NCBI RefSeq assembly: GCF_900104725.1
Contig: NZ_LT629758.1
Location: 1,984,001 to 2,048,000 of the forward strand
Direction of reading: 5' to 3'
Length of the DNA stretch: 64,000 bases
Origin: Actinoplanes derwentensis
Lineage (GTDB): Bacteria > Actinomycetota > Actinomycetes > Mycobacteriales > Micromonosporaceae
Of this stretch, positions 1-8,571 are shown in pieces; position 1 is the first letter of the stretch; the number at the start of each line of letters is the position of its first letter. Below the pieces are notes generated by a model that made no database searches, was not told the origin of the DNA, and saw only the letters and a program-made list of their open reading frames with translations. Position numbers and translations under genes: made by a program.

Positions 1-905
1 CCGGCATCAGGTGCGGGCCCGACCCGGTACGGCAGGCACGTGGTCAGGCCGCCGAAATTGCTCAGGATCACCGCCAGCGGGAAGCAGGCCCCGCTTCGCC
101 GGTCGTGAGTGCGGGTGACTTGGGCCGGGATCCGGATGATGCCAAAACGAGCGGCGTCCTCCTGTGGGCCTTGCCCTCCGAGCAGCGGGCAGCCAAAGGC
201 CTCGCTCAATCCGTCGACCAACTGATCGAATCGAGTCTGCGTCGCCGCACGATCGAAGTCGCCCGGGAACTCCAAACCGCCGGCCGAGCCCAATCGGCCC
301 GGCTCGTCCAGGGCACGCAATACCGACAACCATTCTGCTTCGCCCGCCGACCGCGCACCCGCCTCGATATCGGTGGCATCGCCCATGGCTGGAGGGCTGC
401 CCGTGTGTGGGGACGGGCCCGGTGCCGAGGTTGGCTTCCCCTGCTCGGCGTACAGGCGGCCGTCCCCACACCGATGGCGGAACTCGGCCGCCATACCGCA
501 GCGGCGCCCTGGGCAGACACCTGCCGCGATCAGTTCGTCACGCAGTTGTGGCGGCGTGTTCGGATGGTGAGCGACTACGTGACGTTTCTTGGCGGCCGTA
601 TTCGGGAGTCGGGCTGCTTCCGCTTCTTCTGCTTCCTGGCGGGCCAGAAGTTCCAGTGCCACCGCGGGAGTTCGCAGGTGATACAAGGCCTCATTTCGTA
701 CGCTGCAGTCCGCATCCTGCAGGAGGGTTGCGACGGCGTCCGGAGGGGTGTTCGGGTTCCGGGCGGTCCACACCCTTACCGGCCGAATCGGGTCGGCCGC
801 CAGTTCTCGGAGGCGCTGCTCTGTTGTAGCGGTGGAGCGCGCTTCGTGCACCCTGAGGAGTCCGAGCTTGTTCTCGGCCGCCGACCGAATGTACTGGTAT
901 TCCAT
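1..905 (-). CDS. Repeat protein with LRV/HEAT-like N-terminus, C-terminus cut by the left edge
   Basis: Reading the minus strand from an ATG at 905 gives one open frame of 301 codons that leaves the window without a stop. An in-frame TGA lies a few codons upstream, so this ATG is the only good start. Residues about 38-90 contain short helical units of the type R-V-W-T-A-R-N-P-N-T-P-P-D-A-V, resembling leucine-rich-repeat-variant or HEAT repeats, which normally mediate protein contacts; a second weaker unit (AHHPNTPPQLRDELIAAG) follows near 120. The middle is Pro/Gly/Ser-rich, and a separate globular-looking part follows from about residue 190. I do not recognise that part. Function unknown; codon use throughout looks like real coding sequence. 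Confidence 0.7.
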   Translation of the reverse strand, partial: MEYQYIRSAAENKLGLLRVHEARSTATTEQRLRELAADPIRPVRVWTARNPNTPPDAVATLLQDADCSVRNEALYHLRTPAVALELLARQEAEEAEAARLPNTAAKKRHVVAHHPNTPPQLRDELIAAGVCPGRRCGMAAEFRHRCGDGRLYAEQGKPTSAPGPSPHTGSPPAMGDATDIEAGARSAGEAEWLSVLRALDEPGRLGSAGGLEFPGDFDRAATQTRFDQLVDGLSEAFGCPLLGGQGPQEDAARFGIIRIPAQVTRTHDRRSGACFPLAVILSNFGGLTTCLPYRVGPAPDA

Positions 906-1143
906 CGCGGCATGATCTCAACAGCGAGTCTGCGGTGCACCTGCAATTCCACTGGTGGGATGCATTCAAATCGGCACGAAAAGGCTCCTTCGCGTACGAC
1001 TCGGAGGTCTTCCGTCGTGTGCTGCGAGAGCGGCACCTCGCTCCGCCGACTAGCGACTGGTCGCCAGCGCCTACGGCGGCACCGGTTCAGCGCCGAGAAT
1101 CCGGAGATCTCCGTAGCGCCGGGCCACCGCCCGGCAGCCCAGG

Positions 1144-2019
1144 TCACAGCTGGATCAGGTCGGCGATCTCCTCGGGCAGGCCGGGTGACGTCAAGACATG
1201 GCCCATCCCTGGTACGACGTGCAGGACCGCGCCCGGGATCGCGGCGGCCAGGGCCTCTCCGTGGCCGAGTGGATAGAACGGATCCTGGTCGCCGTGCACG
1301 ATCGCGGTCGGCGCGGTGATCGACGACAGCGGAGTAAGCAGACCAGGGTCGGGCATCCACACGGCCCGGTGATGGTTGGCCGCAGCGGCCGGGGCGGTGG
1401 CCCGCGACAGCGCCAGCTCGAGCATCGCCCGGGCGGCCGGCTCGTCGAACGGCCGGACCGGCCCGTTGAAGACCCGGAACAAGGCCACGTCGGACTCCAC
1501 ACCCGGCGGCAGCTCAGCAGCCAGATGCGCGAGATACGACGACGTCGGCGGCGGCAGATCATCCGGGTCGGCCGGCTCCCCGGCTCGCGCTCGCGCCCAA
1601 ACCCGACTCGGATCGTGACCCATGAGCGAGCTGGACATCACCGTCAACGACCGCACCCGTTCCGGCGCGTGCACGCCCAGCCACTGCGAGATCATGCCGC
1701 CCAGCGACGCCCCGGCCACATGAGCGGAATCCAGCCCGTAGCCGTCCAGCACAGCCAGGCAGTCGCGAGCCATGTCCCCGATCGTGTACGGGTGAACGTC
1801 GAAGTCGACGATGCTCGACCGGCCGGTGTCTCGATGATCGAACCGGATCACCTGAACACCACGCTCCACAAGCCGGTCGATCAACGCATCGGGGCAACTG
1901 ACTCCCTGAGCGGCCGAGCCCATGACCATCAGAACAGCAGGGAGTCCCGGATCCCCGACCCGCTCGGTCCAGATCCGCAACGATCCGGAGGCCACGTATC
2001 GCCCGTGCGCGTCCACCAT
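1144..2019 (-). CDS. Alpha/beta hydrolase
   Basis: 291 residues, the usual length for a single-domain alpha/beta-fold hydrolase. The nucleophile elbow GASLGG places the catalytic serine at about S105; the acid is probably D246 in GDQDP and the histidine H274 in GMGH. The early MVMGSAAQG segment fits the oxyanion-hole loop and FDHRDTGRS is the usual strand-turn after it. No signal peptide, so cytoplasmic. The substrate cannot be read from sequence; relatives include esterases, lactonases and aclacinomycin methylesterase-like enzymes. The start ATG has no clear Shine-Dalgarno sequence, and a GTG follows directly. It stands alone between the repeat protein and a 490-base non-coding stretch. Confidence 0.85.
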   Translation of the reverse strand: MVDAHGRYVASGSLRIWTERVGDPGLPAVLMVMGSAAQGVSCPDALIDRLVERGVQVIRFDHRDTGRSSIVDFDVHPYTIGDMARDCLAVLDGYGLDSAHVAGASLGGMISQWLGVHAPERVRSLTVMSSSLMGHDPSRVWARARAGEPADPDDLPPPTSSYLAHLAAELPPGVESDVALFRVFNGPVRPFDEPAARAMLELALSRATAPAAAANHHRAVWMPDPGLLTPLSSITAPTAIVHGDQDPFYPLGHGEALAAAIPGAVLHVVPGMGHVLTSPGLPEEIADLIQL

Positions 2020-2512
2020 GGCGGCACGGTAACGGCTTCCTGCCGACGGACGCCAACACTTTCCGCCGGACTTGGGGTGGCGGTCGAGGTTCTTGCGGCC
2101 TCGGCCGGGTGCTTGAGACGCGGGGTTGCCGCGTGCTGGTCCATCCGGGCGTCGCGCTGCTTATCCGTGATCAGTAGCTATTTGTGCAGGCGAGAACGTG
2201 TGCGACATGTTGCAATCGGCGTCGGCGTCGGCGTCGGCGTGGGCGTCGGCGTACGGGTTCCGGTTCCGGTTCCGCACGCCAAATGTGCGGAGGCCCCGTG
2301 GACACGAAGCGCTCTGTACGCCGCGACGGCGGCGGGGCCGGCGACCTACCTCCGCCGCTCACGGTAATTAATCGATGAACGTGAGATGGTGCCCGGATCG
2401 CGGCAGAAGCGGGCGGCGACCATCGCTACGTCACGAGCAGTCGAGGCTGACACGTTGCGTGGCCGGCGCCGCGATGCGAGCATCGGGACCATGATGATCA
2501 ACCGAAAGGGCC
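2020..2512. other. Intergenic region without a convincing gene
   Basis: About 490 bases separate the hydrolase start from the next plus-strand gene. Open frames here have poor codon character and no recognisable protein. The region holds the microsatellite described separately and, at its right end, AAAGG as ribosome binding site for the 2513 gene. Confidence 0.55.
2218..2275. repeat. Hexanucleotide microsatellite
   Basis: About six tandem copies of GGCGTC (one with GGCGTG) run into three copies of GTTCCG. Repeats of this type are prone to slippage. No gene crosses them convincingly, so they are more likely spacer than phase-variable coding sequence. Confidence 0.75.
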
Positions 2513-3037
2513 ATGCCGCGTAAGCGGCCTGGCGCGATCCGCGCCGCGCAACAAGCCATCGGTCGTACCGTCCGCCAGTGGACCTGCGAAGGCGGTGGCC
2601 CTATCGACCAACTGTCGCTTGCTACAACCGCCGCCGTCCGAGCGGTCGAACATGGTGCCTCCTTCGGTTGGTACGTAGGGGGAGGCGGGGAGTGCTACGA
2701 CCCTGACCCGTTCAATGAACACATTCGGCCCGGACGTACTGCTCACTTCCTCCTGGAATATCGAAAATTCCTGCGCCAACCGGGACGGAAGCTTCGCCTT
2801 GAAGCCTCACTCTGTCCTTCCTGTCCCGGCTGCCAGTACGACGACCTAGCGCTCGTGCGAGACGCGTTGGAGGCCGTGACCCGCCTTCTACCGTTATCGG
2901 CACGCGCTGAGATGCGCCGCCTACTGAGCTGCCTCGACGGGGATCTTCGACGCCGCACTCTTCCCGACTCCAGCCCCAGAACAAGCTGGAATGGTGAGCC
3001 CTTGCCATGGTGGCATCGGCGGATCTACAAGAACTGA
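2513..3037 (+). CDS. Hypothetical protein with a CPSCPGC motif
   Basis: 174 residues starting at ATG, preceded by AAAGG at good spacing. The N-terminal 30 residues are basic. Near residue 100 there is C-P-S-C-P-G-C, which could be a metal-binding or redox knuckle. The C-terminal half is rich in Leu and Arg and probably helical. No signal peptide or membrane segment. I do not recognise the family. Base composition is less extreme than in neighbouring metabolic genes, which fits accessory or transferred DNA. Confidence 0.5.
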   Translation: MPRKRPGAIRAAQQAIGRTVRQWTCEGGGPIDQLSLATTAAVRAVEHGASFGWYVGGGGECYDPDPFNEHIRPGRTAHFLLEYRKFLRQPGRKLRLEASLCPSCPGCQYDDLALVRDALEAVTRLLPLSARAEMRRLLSCLDGDLRRRTLPDSSPRTSWNGEPLPWWHRRIYKN

Positions 3038-3147
3038 CTTCCCGTCCGCACATCGGCACGAGCGGGCGCCGGCCGGCCCTCGGCGGCCGTGACGCCATGT
3101 AGCGAGCGGATCGCGGCAAATGAGGATGCCGCCCGCGCCTCCTAATA

Positions 3148-3465
3148 TCAGCGTTCGTCAATCTCGCCGACCTGTCGGAGCGCCAGCCACAACGGCAGGC
3201 CACAGCTGGGTCCTACAAGTAGGGTCGCGATTGCTACGGCCCACTTGGTGCCGATCAGGCGAGAGTCACGCATCGCGCCGACCAGCACCGTGACACCGCA
3301 GACGACCACATCAAGAGCAAAGAAGGCGGCACCCGGCGAGCCGAACGCCTGTTGCGACAGCCGAACCAGATCCAGGCCATGCCGACTGATGAAAACGGCA
3401 AATGCCGCATAAGGAACGACCGCTCCGAGCACTGCCAAGCCGACGTAGACGCGTCGCGACACCAT
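3148..3465 (-). CDS. DUF2834 small membrane protein
   Basis: 105 residues with three hydrophobic segments (about residues 7-25, 45-62 and 72-95). The opening VYVGLAVLGAVVPYAAF followed by a short loop and FFALDVVVCGVTVLV matches the pattern of the DUF2834 family of small integral membrane proteins, whose function is unknown. It is complete and stands alone. No neighbour suggests a role. Confidence 0.7.
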   Translation of the reverse strand: MVSRRVYVGLAVLGAVVPYAAFAVFISRHGLDLVRLSQQAFGSPGAAFFALDVVVCGVTVLVGAMRDSRLIGTKWAVAIATLLVGPSCGLPLWLALRQVGEIDER

Positions 3466-3712
3466 CCGGTTGCCTCTCGCCTATGCGGCTGGTTGCGTTG
3501 GATCACCATAGGCCATCACGATGTCACCGGATCGGCGCTATTGCCCTCGGCCACGTGAGGACGAAACGTCAGTGCGCGGTGCCCAGATCATTTCGGCAAG
3601 CATCCTCAACTCGGCATTACCTGCATATCAAGCAGATCCGGATGTTGAGTAGGGCACGCCGGGCACGCGATCGTCGTTCCACTTTTGAGGAAGCGGAACA
3701 GGACAGGGCAGG

Positions 3713-4069
3713 TCAGTCAGACGGCCGCCACGGCGGCCGCTCCGCTTCTCGCTTGACGTGCCGGGCCTGCTTGAGCGCCGAACGCCACCGCTTCTCCTGA
3801 GCCGCCGGATCCGGGGCGTCGGCGGCGGTCGGGGAGTCGGCCAGCGCCGTCCGGATCTCTTCGACCTGCCAGCCTACGGCGAGAAGCCCGGCGACCTGGT
3901 GGGCAAGGGAAGCGACGCGGCCGCGGGCACGACGGCGCTCGGCATCGGTGTCGCCGAGCTTCCACGGCAGCGCGTCGACGATGGCGTCGGCCTCGGGCAG
4001 GTGGGCCTTGATGTCCGGCGGGGACGTGTCGGCGGTCATGGGCCGCATCTTCTCGCAGCGCCGTGACAC
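3713..4069 (-). CDS. Hypothetical protein next to the transposon
   Basis: 118 residues, highly charged and helical, with a basic C-terminus. An internal Met at residue 12 (MTADTSPPDIKAH) may be the true start. No domain recognised. It is on the same strand as and just downstream of the three transposon genes, separated by about 130 bases, so it may be a passenger or a flanking gene; the sequence does not decide this. Confidence 0.45.
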   Translation of the reverse strand: MSRRCEKMRPMTADTSPPDIKAHLPEADAIVDALPWKLGDTDAERRRARGRVASLAHQVAGLLAVGWQVEEIRTALADSPTAADAPDPAAQEKRWRSALKQARHVKREAERPPWRPSD

Positions 4070-4198
4070 GGAAGAGGGGGCGCGCCGCCCCGCTCAGCGC
4101 TGATCCGGGTCGAGCGGCTTGACCAGGCCGACCGCGTCGTTCCACCACCACCAGCTGCTTCTCGTACGCCGTGGGCCCTCGCGCCCCGACTATGCAGT

Positions 4199-4897
4199 TC
4201 AAGACATACGCCGACAATCGGTGGCGATTTGGGTCCGCAGCTTCATCAGTTCCTGGCGAGTGGCACGCAGGTCGGCCCTGGCCTGGTCGAGGTCGCGTAG
4301 GTAGCCGCGGGCGATTTCTCGGGTGGCGGTGAGTTCGTCGGCGAGGTCACGGCCGGTTTCCTGCAGGCCACGGGTGGTGTCCCGTTCGTCCATCAGCTGC
4401 ACCCGCAACTCGGCGGCCTCCCGTTGCAGTTCCTCCACCATGCCGTGGTCGGGGTGGGTGGATGCGGTACCGAGGGCCTGGTGGGCGTCGCGGCGCAGCT
4501 GGGTCAGCTGGCGGCGCAGCTCGACGCCTTCCTGTTGGGAGGCAAGCAGTCGGGCTTTGAGCGCCTTGGAGGACGCGGTCGCTTCCGGGTCGGCGTGCCG
4601 GGCGGGCGGCTGCTGCCAGGAGGCGTCCCGTAGCCGTTGGACTTCTGCCAGCAGGTCCGGGTTGCGGCGCAGGGTGGCCGGGTGGACGCCGGCGGCCCGG
4701 GCTACGGACTGCACGTTGACCGGCTGGTCCTGCCTTTGCAGGGCCACGATCGCGGTGGTGATTCTGTCTCGGTTCGCAGTGGCTTGGGCTTTCTTGGTCT
4801 CGATCGCCCGGGACGGGTCCCGCCCGCTGGCTGCGGCCTGTGGGTAGAGCTGGGCCGTCGTGGTGGTGGGTTGCGCGTCGGTCGTGTCGGGGGTCAT
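4199..4897 (-). CDS. TnpC-like transposition accessory protein (DUF6262 type)
   Basis: 232 residues from the ATG whose last bases overlap the stop of the upstream recombinase (ATGA), so the two are translationally coupled. The N-terminal third carries a helix-turn-helix-like stretch, PVNVQSVARAAGVHPATLRR, and the rest is a long predicted coiled coil (LRRQLTQLRRDAH, ELQREAAELRVQL). This is the layout of TnpC of Tn554-family elements, which helps the two recombinases. The family call rests on context and helix pattern rather than on catalytic residues. Confidence 0.7.
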   Translation of the reverse strand: MTPDTTDAQPTTTTAQLYPQAAASGRDPSRAIETKKAQATANRDRITTAIVALQRQDQPVNVQSVARAAGVHPATLRRNPDLLAEVQRLRDASWQQPPARHADPEATASSKALKARLLASQQEGVELRRQLTQLRRDAHQALGTASTHPDHGMVEELQREAAELRVQLMDERDTTRGLQETGRDLADELTATREIARGYLRDLDQARADLRATRQELMKLRTQIATDCRRMS

Positions 4898-7344
4898 GGC
4901 CGGGCCGTCGTGGGGAGAGTGGTGGTGCCGGCGAGGTTGAGGCCGCCGGAACGGATGCGGGAGCGGAAGTCCCGCACGATGTCGGCGGCGGTCTCCACGC
5001 GTTCCCGTTCTGCCGGGTCCAGGGCATCCAGGTGGCCGGTGAGAACGCTCAGCATGCGCCGCCATCCGTCCCGGCGGGCTGCGAGGACGGCGACGTGGTG
5101 GGGTTTGAGGGCGGTCTCTTCCTCGATCTCAAGTCGGGCCAGGGTCATGGTGCAGGTGTGGATCTCGGTCTTGATGTCCGGGATGTAGCTGGGGTCGGCG
5201 GCGAAGTGGTCGCAGCCGAAGCACATCCGGTCGTACTGGCACCCTTCGCGGCCCAGGGCCAACACCTGCGGGTTGGTGCAGTCGTTCGTGGTCATGTCCC
5301 GCGCCGGTGCACTGGCCAGGGCAACGCCGTTCGTGGCGGGGCGGCCGTAGGTGTTCAGCCGGTGCGTGGCCAGCAGATCGACTGCCTCCCGCAGCTTCTC
5401 GTCCTGGACCCGCACATAGGAGTTGATCGTGGTCTGCACGTTGCCGTGGTCGGCGAGTTCTTGGACCAGGAAGATGTCGGTGCCGAGGTTGACCAGGTGC
5501 TGCAGATAGGTGTGCCGGAACAGGCGGACCTGCAACTGGTCGGGGTTGATCCGCGTGGCGCCGAGGTTGACCCCGGGGATGCCGCCGCTGGGGTAGCCGG
5601 CCGCGAGCGGGAGCCAGCCTTCTCCCAGTGGCTTGAACCGGGCCGCGGATACGGAAACGAACTCCATCGGCCGACGCCCTCTCAACGGGTTGGGGCGGGG
5701 TGGCGTGAAGGGGTCCGGGAACATGGGCAGATCGCTGAGGTCCGCCGGGGCGTACTTGCTGCCTGCCGCCCGGGCGGTCGCGTCGGCAAGGTAGTCGATC
5801 AGTATCTGGGCTGTCGGGGCCGGGAGAACGTGCTCCTCGTCGGCGACGTGCAGGGTCTGTCCGGCCAGGGCTCGGCAGGGCAACTCGCACAAGGCCTCGA
5901 GTGGCAGGCCTGCGGTGGCCTGGTGGAGGTGGGCGAGCACGATCGCCTGCTCGAGCAGCGTCACCCACAGACGGAACCAGGCCGCGAGGATGACACTCCT
6001 CATGGGGCGAACGCCGGCAGGGTTGGCGTGGGGCGCTGGCAGCAGGGCCAGGGCGGCGAAGGGTGTGTCGGGGTATCGGCCACGCAGCCGTGGGATCCAG
6101 TCCTGGACGAAGGCAGCGGTGCGGGCATCGACCGGCAGCCACACCTGGTCCCGGCCGGACTTGAAGTTGGTGTAGAGCAGTTCGCCGGCCCCGGCGTCGG
6201 CGACCCGCACTCGGTGAGCGAGCAGGGAGCACAGCTCCTCGGGCCGGCGGCCGAAGCTGGCGGCCAGATGCAGTGCGGTGACGAACACCTCCCCGCGGAA
6301 TGTCCCGCCCGGGATGCTGCGGGCCAGCTCCAGCACTCGTGGCCCGAGCAGGTCATCTGCGCCGAGGAGGAACCGGAACGTGGCGTCGGGGAATGCACGG
6401 TCTTCCCGGACCATCTGCTTCTTGTCGGGATAGTGCCCGTGGTGAACGGTGAACCCGGCAGGAAGACCATGACGGTCGACGAGCCCCAGCGCCCGGGCCT
6501 GCGACAAGACAGCCCCCACCCCCGCCACCGTGCCCTCATGCATCACCGAGGTGACGTCGCGGTCCGCCCGCAGCGCGGCCACGAAGCGGTCCATCGCCGC
6601 AGTGGACAGCAGCCGTGGGGCGCTACCCGCATCGGTGCGGGTGGCCAAGAACCGCGACAACCGTCCCACCGAAAGCACCCACGATGCCGCCGAGCGGACG
6701 GCGAGGTGATGGATGCGAACCCGCAACAGGTTGACTAACAGGTCCCGAAGCCACGGCTGGGTGATGTCACCGACGCGCAGAACCAAGTTCGGCGCACCGG
6801 GCTTGACGACCGCAAGCCTGATTTCGTCCCGGTCCCACTCGCTCTCCGGATCGGCATTCATGATCGTCAGGCGCGCCCGCCAACGGCGCACCACGATCCC
6901 CACGACATGCGCGATGCGAGTGTCGTCCAGCTCGAGCAGGAAACACCCCGCCTGGTCCTGTATCGCCCGCACCACTGACCGCGCCGAGGAAGGCCTCATC
7001 TTCGTCCCGCCAGCGGCATCTGCGGCCAGGGACGCCAGGACCTCCAGCGCCATACCTGGCGCCAGGTCTCGGGTTCTCACCGTGCGACCTTTCGAATACG
7101 TGCTGCCCATGTTGAGGTGGTCTCCGGGCTCGTACTCGAACACGCCGCTGCCGGGATCCCATCGGTCAAGGGCCCACTGTTGCAACGGCAAGGTGAGCAG
7201 CCGCCGCGCCCACAACGGCACGTCGTCACCGTTCAGACCAAGTGCAGCAGCCAGCGGCAGAGCCTGCACGGGCAAGGTGGAGGTCGGAACCGGCCGCAGC
7301 GAGGGTCTTGATCCAGAGGTAGAGCTGGAGGCCAGGGTAGTCAT
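4894..7344 (-). CDS. TnpB-like tyrosine recombinase with cysteine-rich tail
   Basis: 816 residues from the ATG that overlaps the stop of the preceding integrase. A longer open frame exists upstream but is the shadow of that integrase. The core tyrosine-recombinase signature is present: an Arg in SFGRRPEELCSLL, a Lys in NFKSGRDQ, the box-II segment RLFRHTYLQHL, then LADHGNVQTTINSYV with the last His and the nucleophilic Tyr. Downstream a probable zinc-binding cluster has cysteines at C-T-N-P, G-C-Q-Y, M-C-F-G-C-D-H-F. This tail is usual in Tn554 TnpB relatives. It should act with the 7341 integrase in strand exchange. Confidence 0.8.
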   Translation of the reverse strand: MTTLASSSTSGSRPSLRPVPTSTLPVQALPLAAALGLNGDDVPLWARRLLTLPLQQWALDRWDPGSGVFEYEPGDHLNMGSTYSKGRTVRTRDLAPGMALEVLASLAADAAGGTKMRPSSARSVVRAIQDQAGCFLLELDDTRIAHVVGIVVRRWRARLTIMNADPESEWDRDEIRLAVVKPGAPNLVLRVGDITQPWLRDLLVNLLRVRIHHLAVRSAASWVLSVGRLSRFLATRTDAGSAPRLLSTAAMDRFVAALRADRDVTSVMHEGTVAGVGAVLSQARALGLVDRHGLPAGFTVHHGHYPDKKQMVREDRAFPDATFRFLLGADDLLGPRVLELARSIPGGTFRGEVFVTALHLAASFGRRPEELCSLLAHRVRVADAGAGELLYTNFKSGRDQVWLPVDARTAAFVQDWIPRLRGRYPDTPFAALALLPAPHANPAGVRPMRSVILAAWFRLWVTLLEQAIVLAHLHQATAGLPLEALCELPCRALAGQTLHVADEEHVLPAPTAQILIDYLADATARAAGSKYAPADLSDLPMFPDPFTPPRPNPLRGRRPMEFVSVSAARFKPLGEGWLPLAAGYPSGGIPGVNLGATRINPDQLQVRLFRHTYLQHLVNLGTDIFLVQELADHGNVQTTINSYVRVQDEKLREAVDLLATHRLNTYGRPATNGVALASAPARDMTTNDCTNPQVLALGREGCQYDRMCFGCDHFAADPSYIPDIKTEIHTCTMTLARLEIEEETALKPHHVAVLAARRDGWRRMLSVLTGHLDALDPAERERVETAADIVRDFRSRIRSGGLNLAGTTTLPTTARP

Positions 7345-8510
7345 CCGGCGATCCCGAGAAGTCGCTGGCGCCAGGTCGCCAGTTGGGCGACGGCGGCGGT
7401 GAGGGTGTCCATCCGGGCGTGGGTGTAGATCTGGGTGCTGGTCGGGGACCGGTGTCCGAGCAGTTCCTGGACGGTGAACGCCGGCGCCCCGGCGTCCAGG
7501 AGCTCGGAGGCCCACTCGTGCCGCAGCAGGTGCGGAGTCACCTCTTCGAGCCCGGGGATCGTCCTCACCTTGGTCTGCCACATGCTGGTGAACCCGCTGA
7601 TCGACCAGGCCCTGCCCCGGGTAGGCCCGGCCAGGGAGATCGTCAGGTAGGGAGACTCCATGCTCTCCGGGGCGTGATCGAACGCCCACGCCTGCCAGTC
7701 CCGATAGGCCTGCAGCACCCTGGGCGCGATCGGCACGACCCGCTCACAGGGCGACTTGGCCCACGCGCCATTGCTGTTGCGGCGCCGGCGCACGTGCAGA
7801 TGCGGCCCGCCATACACGCGGCAGCCGAACACCGCAGCGACCTCCGGGCCGATGCACCAGTCCTCGACCCGCAGCCCAAGGGCTTCCCCCTCACGCAGCC
7901 CGGCTCCGTACAGCAGCTCCACCATCCACCGGTCCCGCGGCGACAGGTTCACCGTCAGCAACGCCGTCACCTGCTCCGGTCGCAGTCGCCGGGCCCTCAT
8001 CGTCTGCGGGGCGGCGGGGGTCTTGAACCCGGTCACCGCCCGGCCGGCCACGGCCGAAACCCGCCCGTTGTGCATCGCCCACCGGTAGAAACCCTTGATA
8101 TGGACCACCCGCTGGCTGACCGTGCTCGGTCGCCGCAACCGCGGGTCACCCGGCAGAGCCACCACCTTGCTCGTCAAGGGCAAGTCCTTCGGCACCGTCT
8201 GCAGTGCGGCCACGAACCGGGCGAACGTCACCGCGTCCACCGTCAGCGGGTCCGCCCCGATCCCGAGGCACCATCGCCACCACTGGGCCAGGGCCTGCGC
8301 CTGGGACTTGATCGTGTTCGGGGCCGAGGTCGAGACTTCGGAGACGATCAACCAATCGCTGACCTCGTCCACCCTCCGCATCCCGGACTCGTCGTGGCGG
8401 ACCAGCAGCCAACCGGTCCACCCCGGACTCGGCTCATACGGTGCGGAATATACAAAACCGGGCACGCAGGAAACGTATGAGAATGATTCCCTGCCGTCCG
8501 TGAGCGACAC
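7341..8510 (-). CDS. TnpA-like tyrosine recombinase/integrase
   Basis: 389 residues with an N-terminal SAM-like DNA-binding domain (about 55-150) and a catalytic domain (about 175-380). The catalytic set is complete: R206 in GLREGEALGL, a lysine near 252, H327 and R330 in HLLRHEWASELL, H353 in LLGHRSPTSTQ, and the nucleophile Y362. It should cut and rejoin DNA at the transposon ends. First gene of the coupled triad. The GTG start is not supported by a good ribosome binding site, so the first 20 or so residues may differ. Confidence 0.85.
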   Translation of the reverse strand: MSLTDGRESFSYVSCVPGFVYSAPYEPSPGWTGWLLVRHDESGMRRVDEVSDWLIVSEVSTSAPNTIKSQAQALAQWWRWCLGIGADPLTVDAVTFARFVAALQTVPKDLPLTSKVVALPGDPRLRRPSTVSQRVVHIKGFYRWAMHNGRVSAVAGRAVTGFKTPAAPQTMRARRLRPEQVTALLTVNLSPRDRWMVELLYGAGLREGEALGLRVEDWCIGPEVAAVFGCRVYGGPHLHVRRRRNSNGAWAKSPCERVVPIAPRVLQAYRDWQAWAFDHAPESMESPYLTISLAGPTRGRAWSISGFTSMWQTKVRTIPGLEEVTPHLLRHEWASELLDAGAPAFTVQELLGHRSPTSTQIYTHARMDTLTAAVAQLATWRQRLLGIAG

Positions 8511-8571
8511 ACCGCAAGATCGTGCGTCTATGAAAGAGACCCCCGCGGCGACCCCGTGGATATCGGCATGT

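Larger units (their letters stand above)
4199..8510 (-). mobile_element. Tn554-type transposon core (three coupled genes)
   Basis: Three minus-strand genes with ATGA overlaps at 7341-7344 and 4894-4897 encode, in order, a 389-residue tyrosine recombinase, an 816-residue tyrosine recombinase with a cysteine-rich tail, and a 232-residue coiled TnpC-like protein. This is the gene order tnpA-tnpB-tnpC of Tn554, a site-specific transposon. Such elements lack terminal inverted repeats, so the outer borders cannot be read here; the limits given are those of the genes. Confidence 0.75.

Noticed and set aside
105..1319. Long plus-strand open frame of about 400 codons
   Set aside because: It runs opposite to the repeat-protein and hydrolase genes, has no recognisable domain and poor codon pattern; it is an antisense shadow.
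8462..8492. GAGAATGATTCC resembling a Zur/Fur box near the integrase start
   Set aside because: Only the central GAATGATTC is symmetric, it lies inside the integrase coding sequence, and no metal gene is near.
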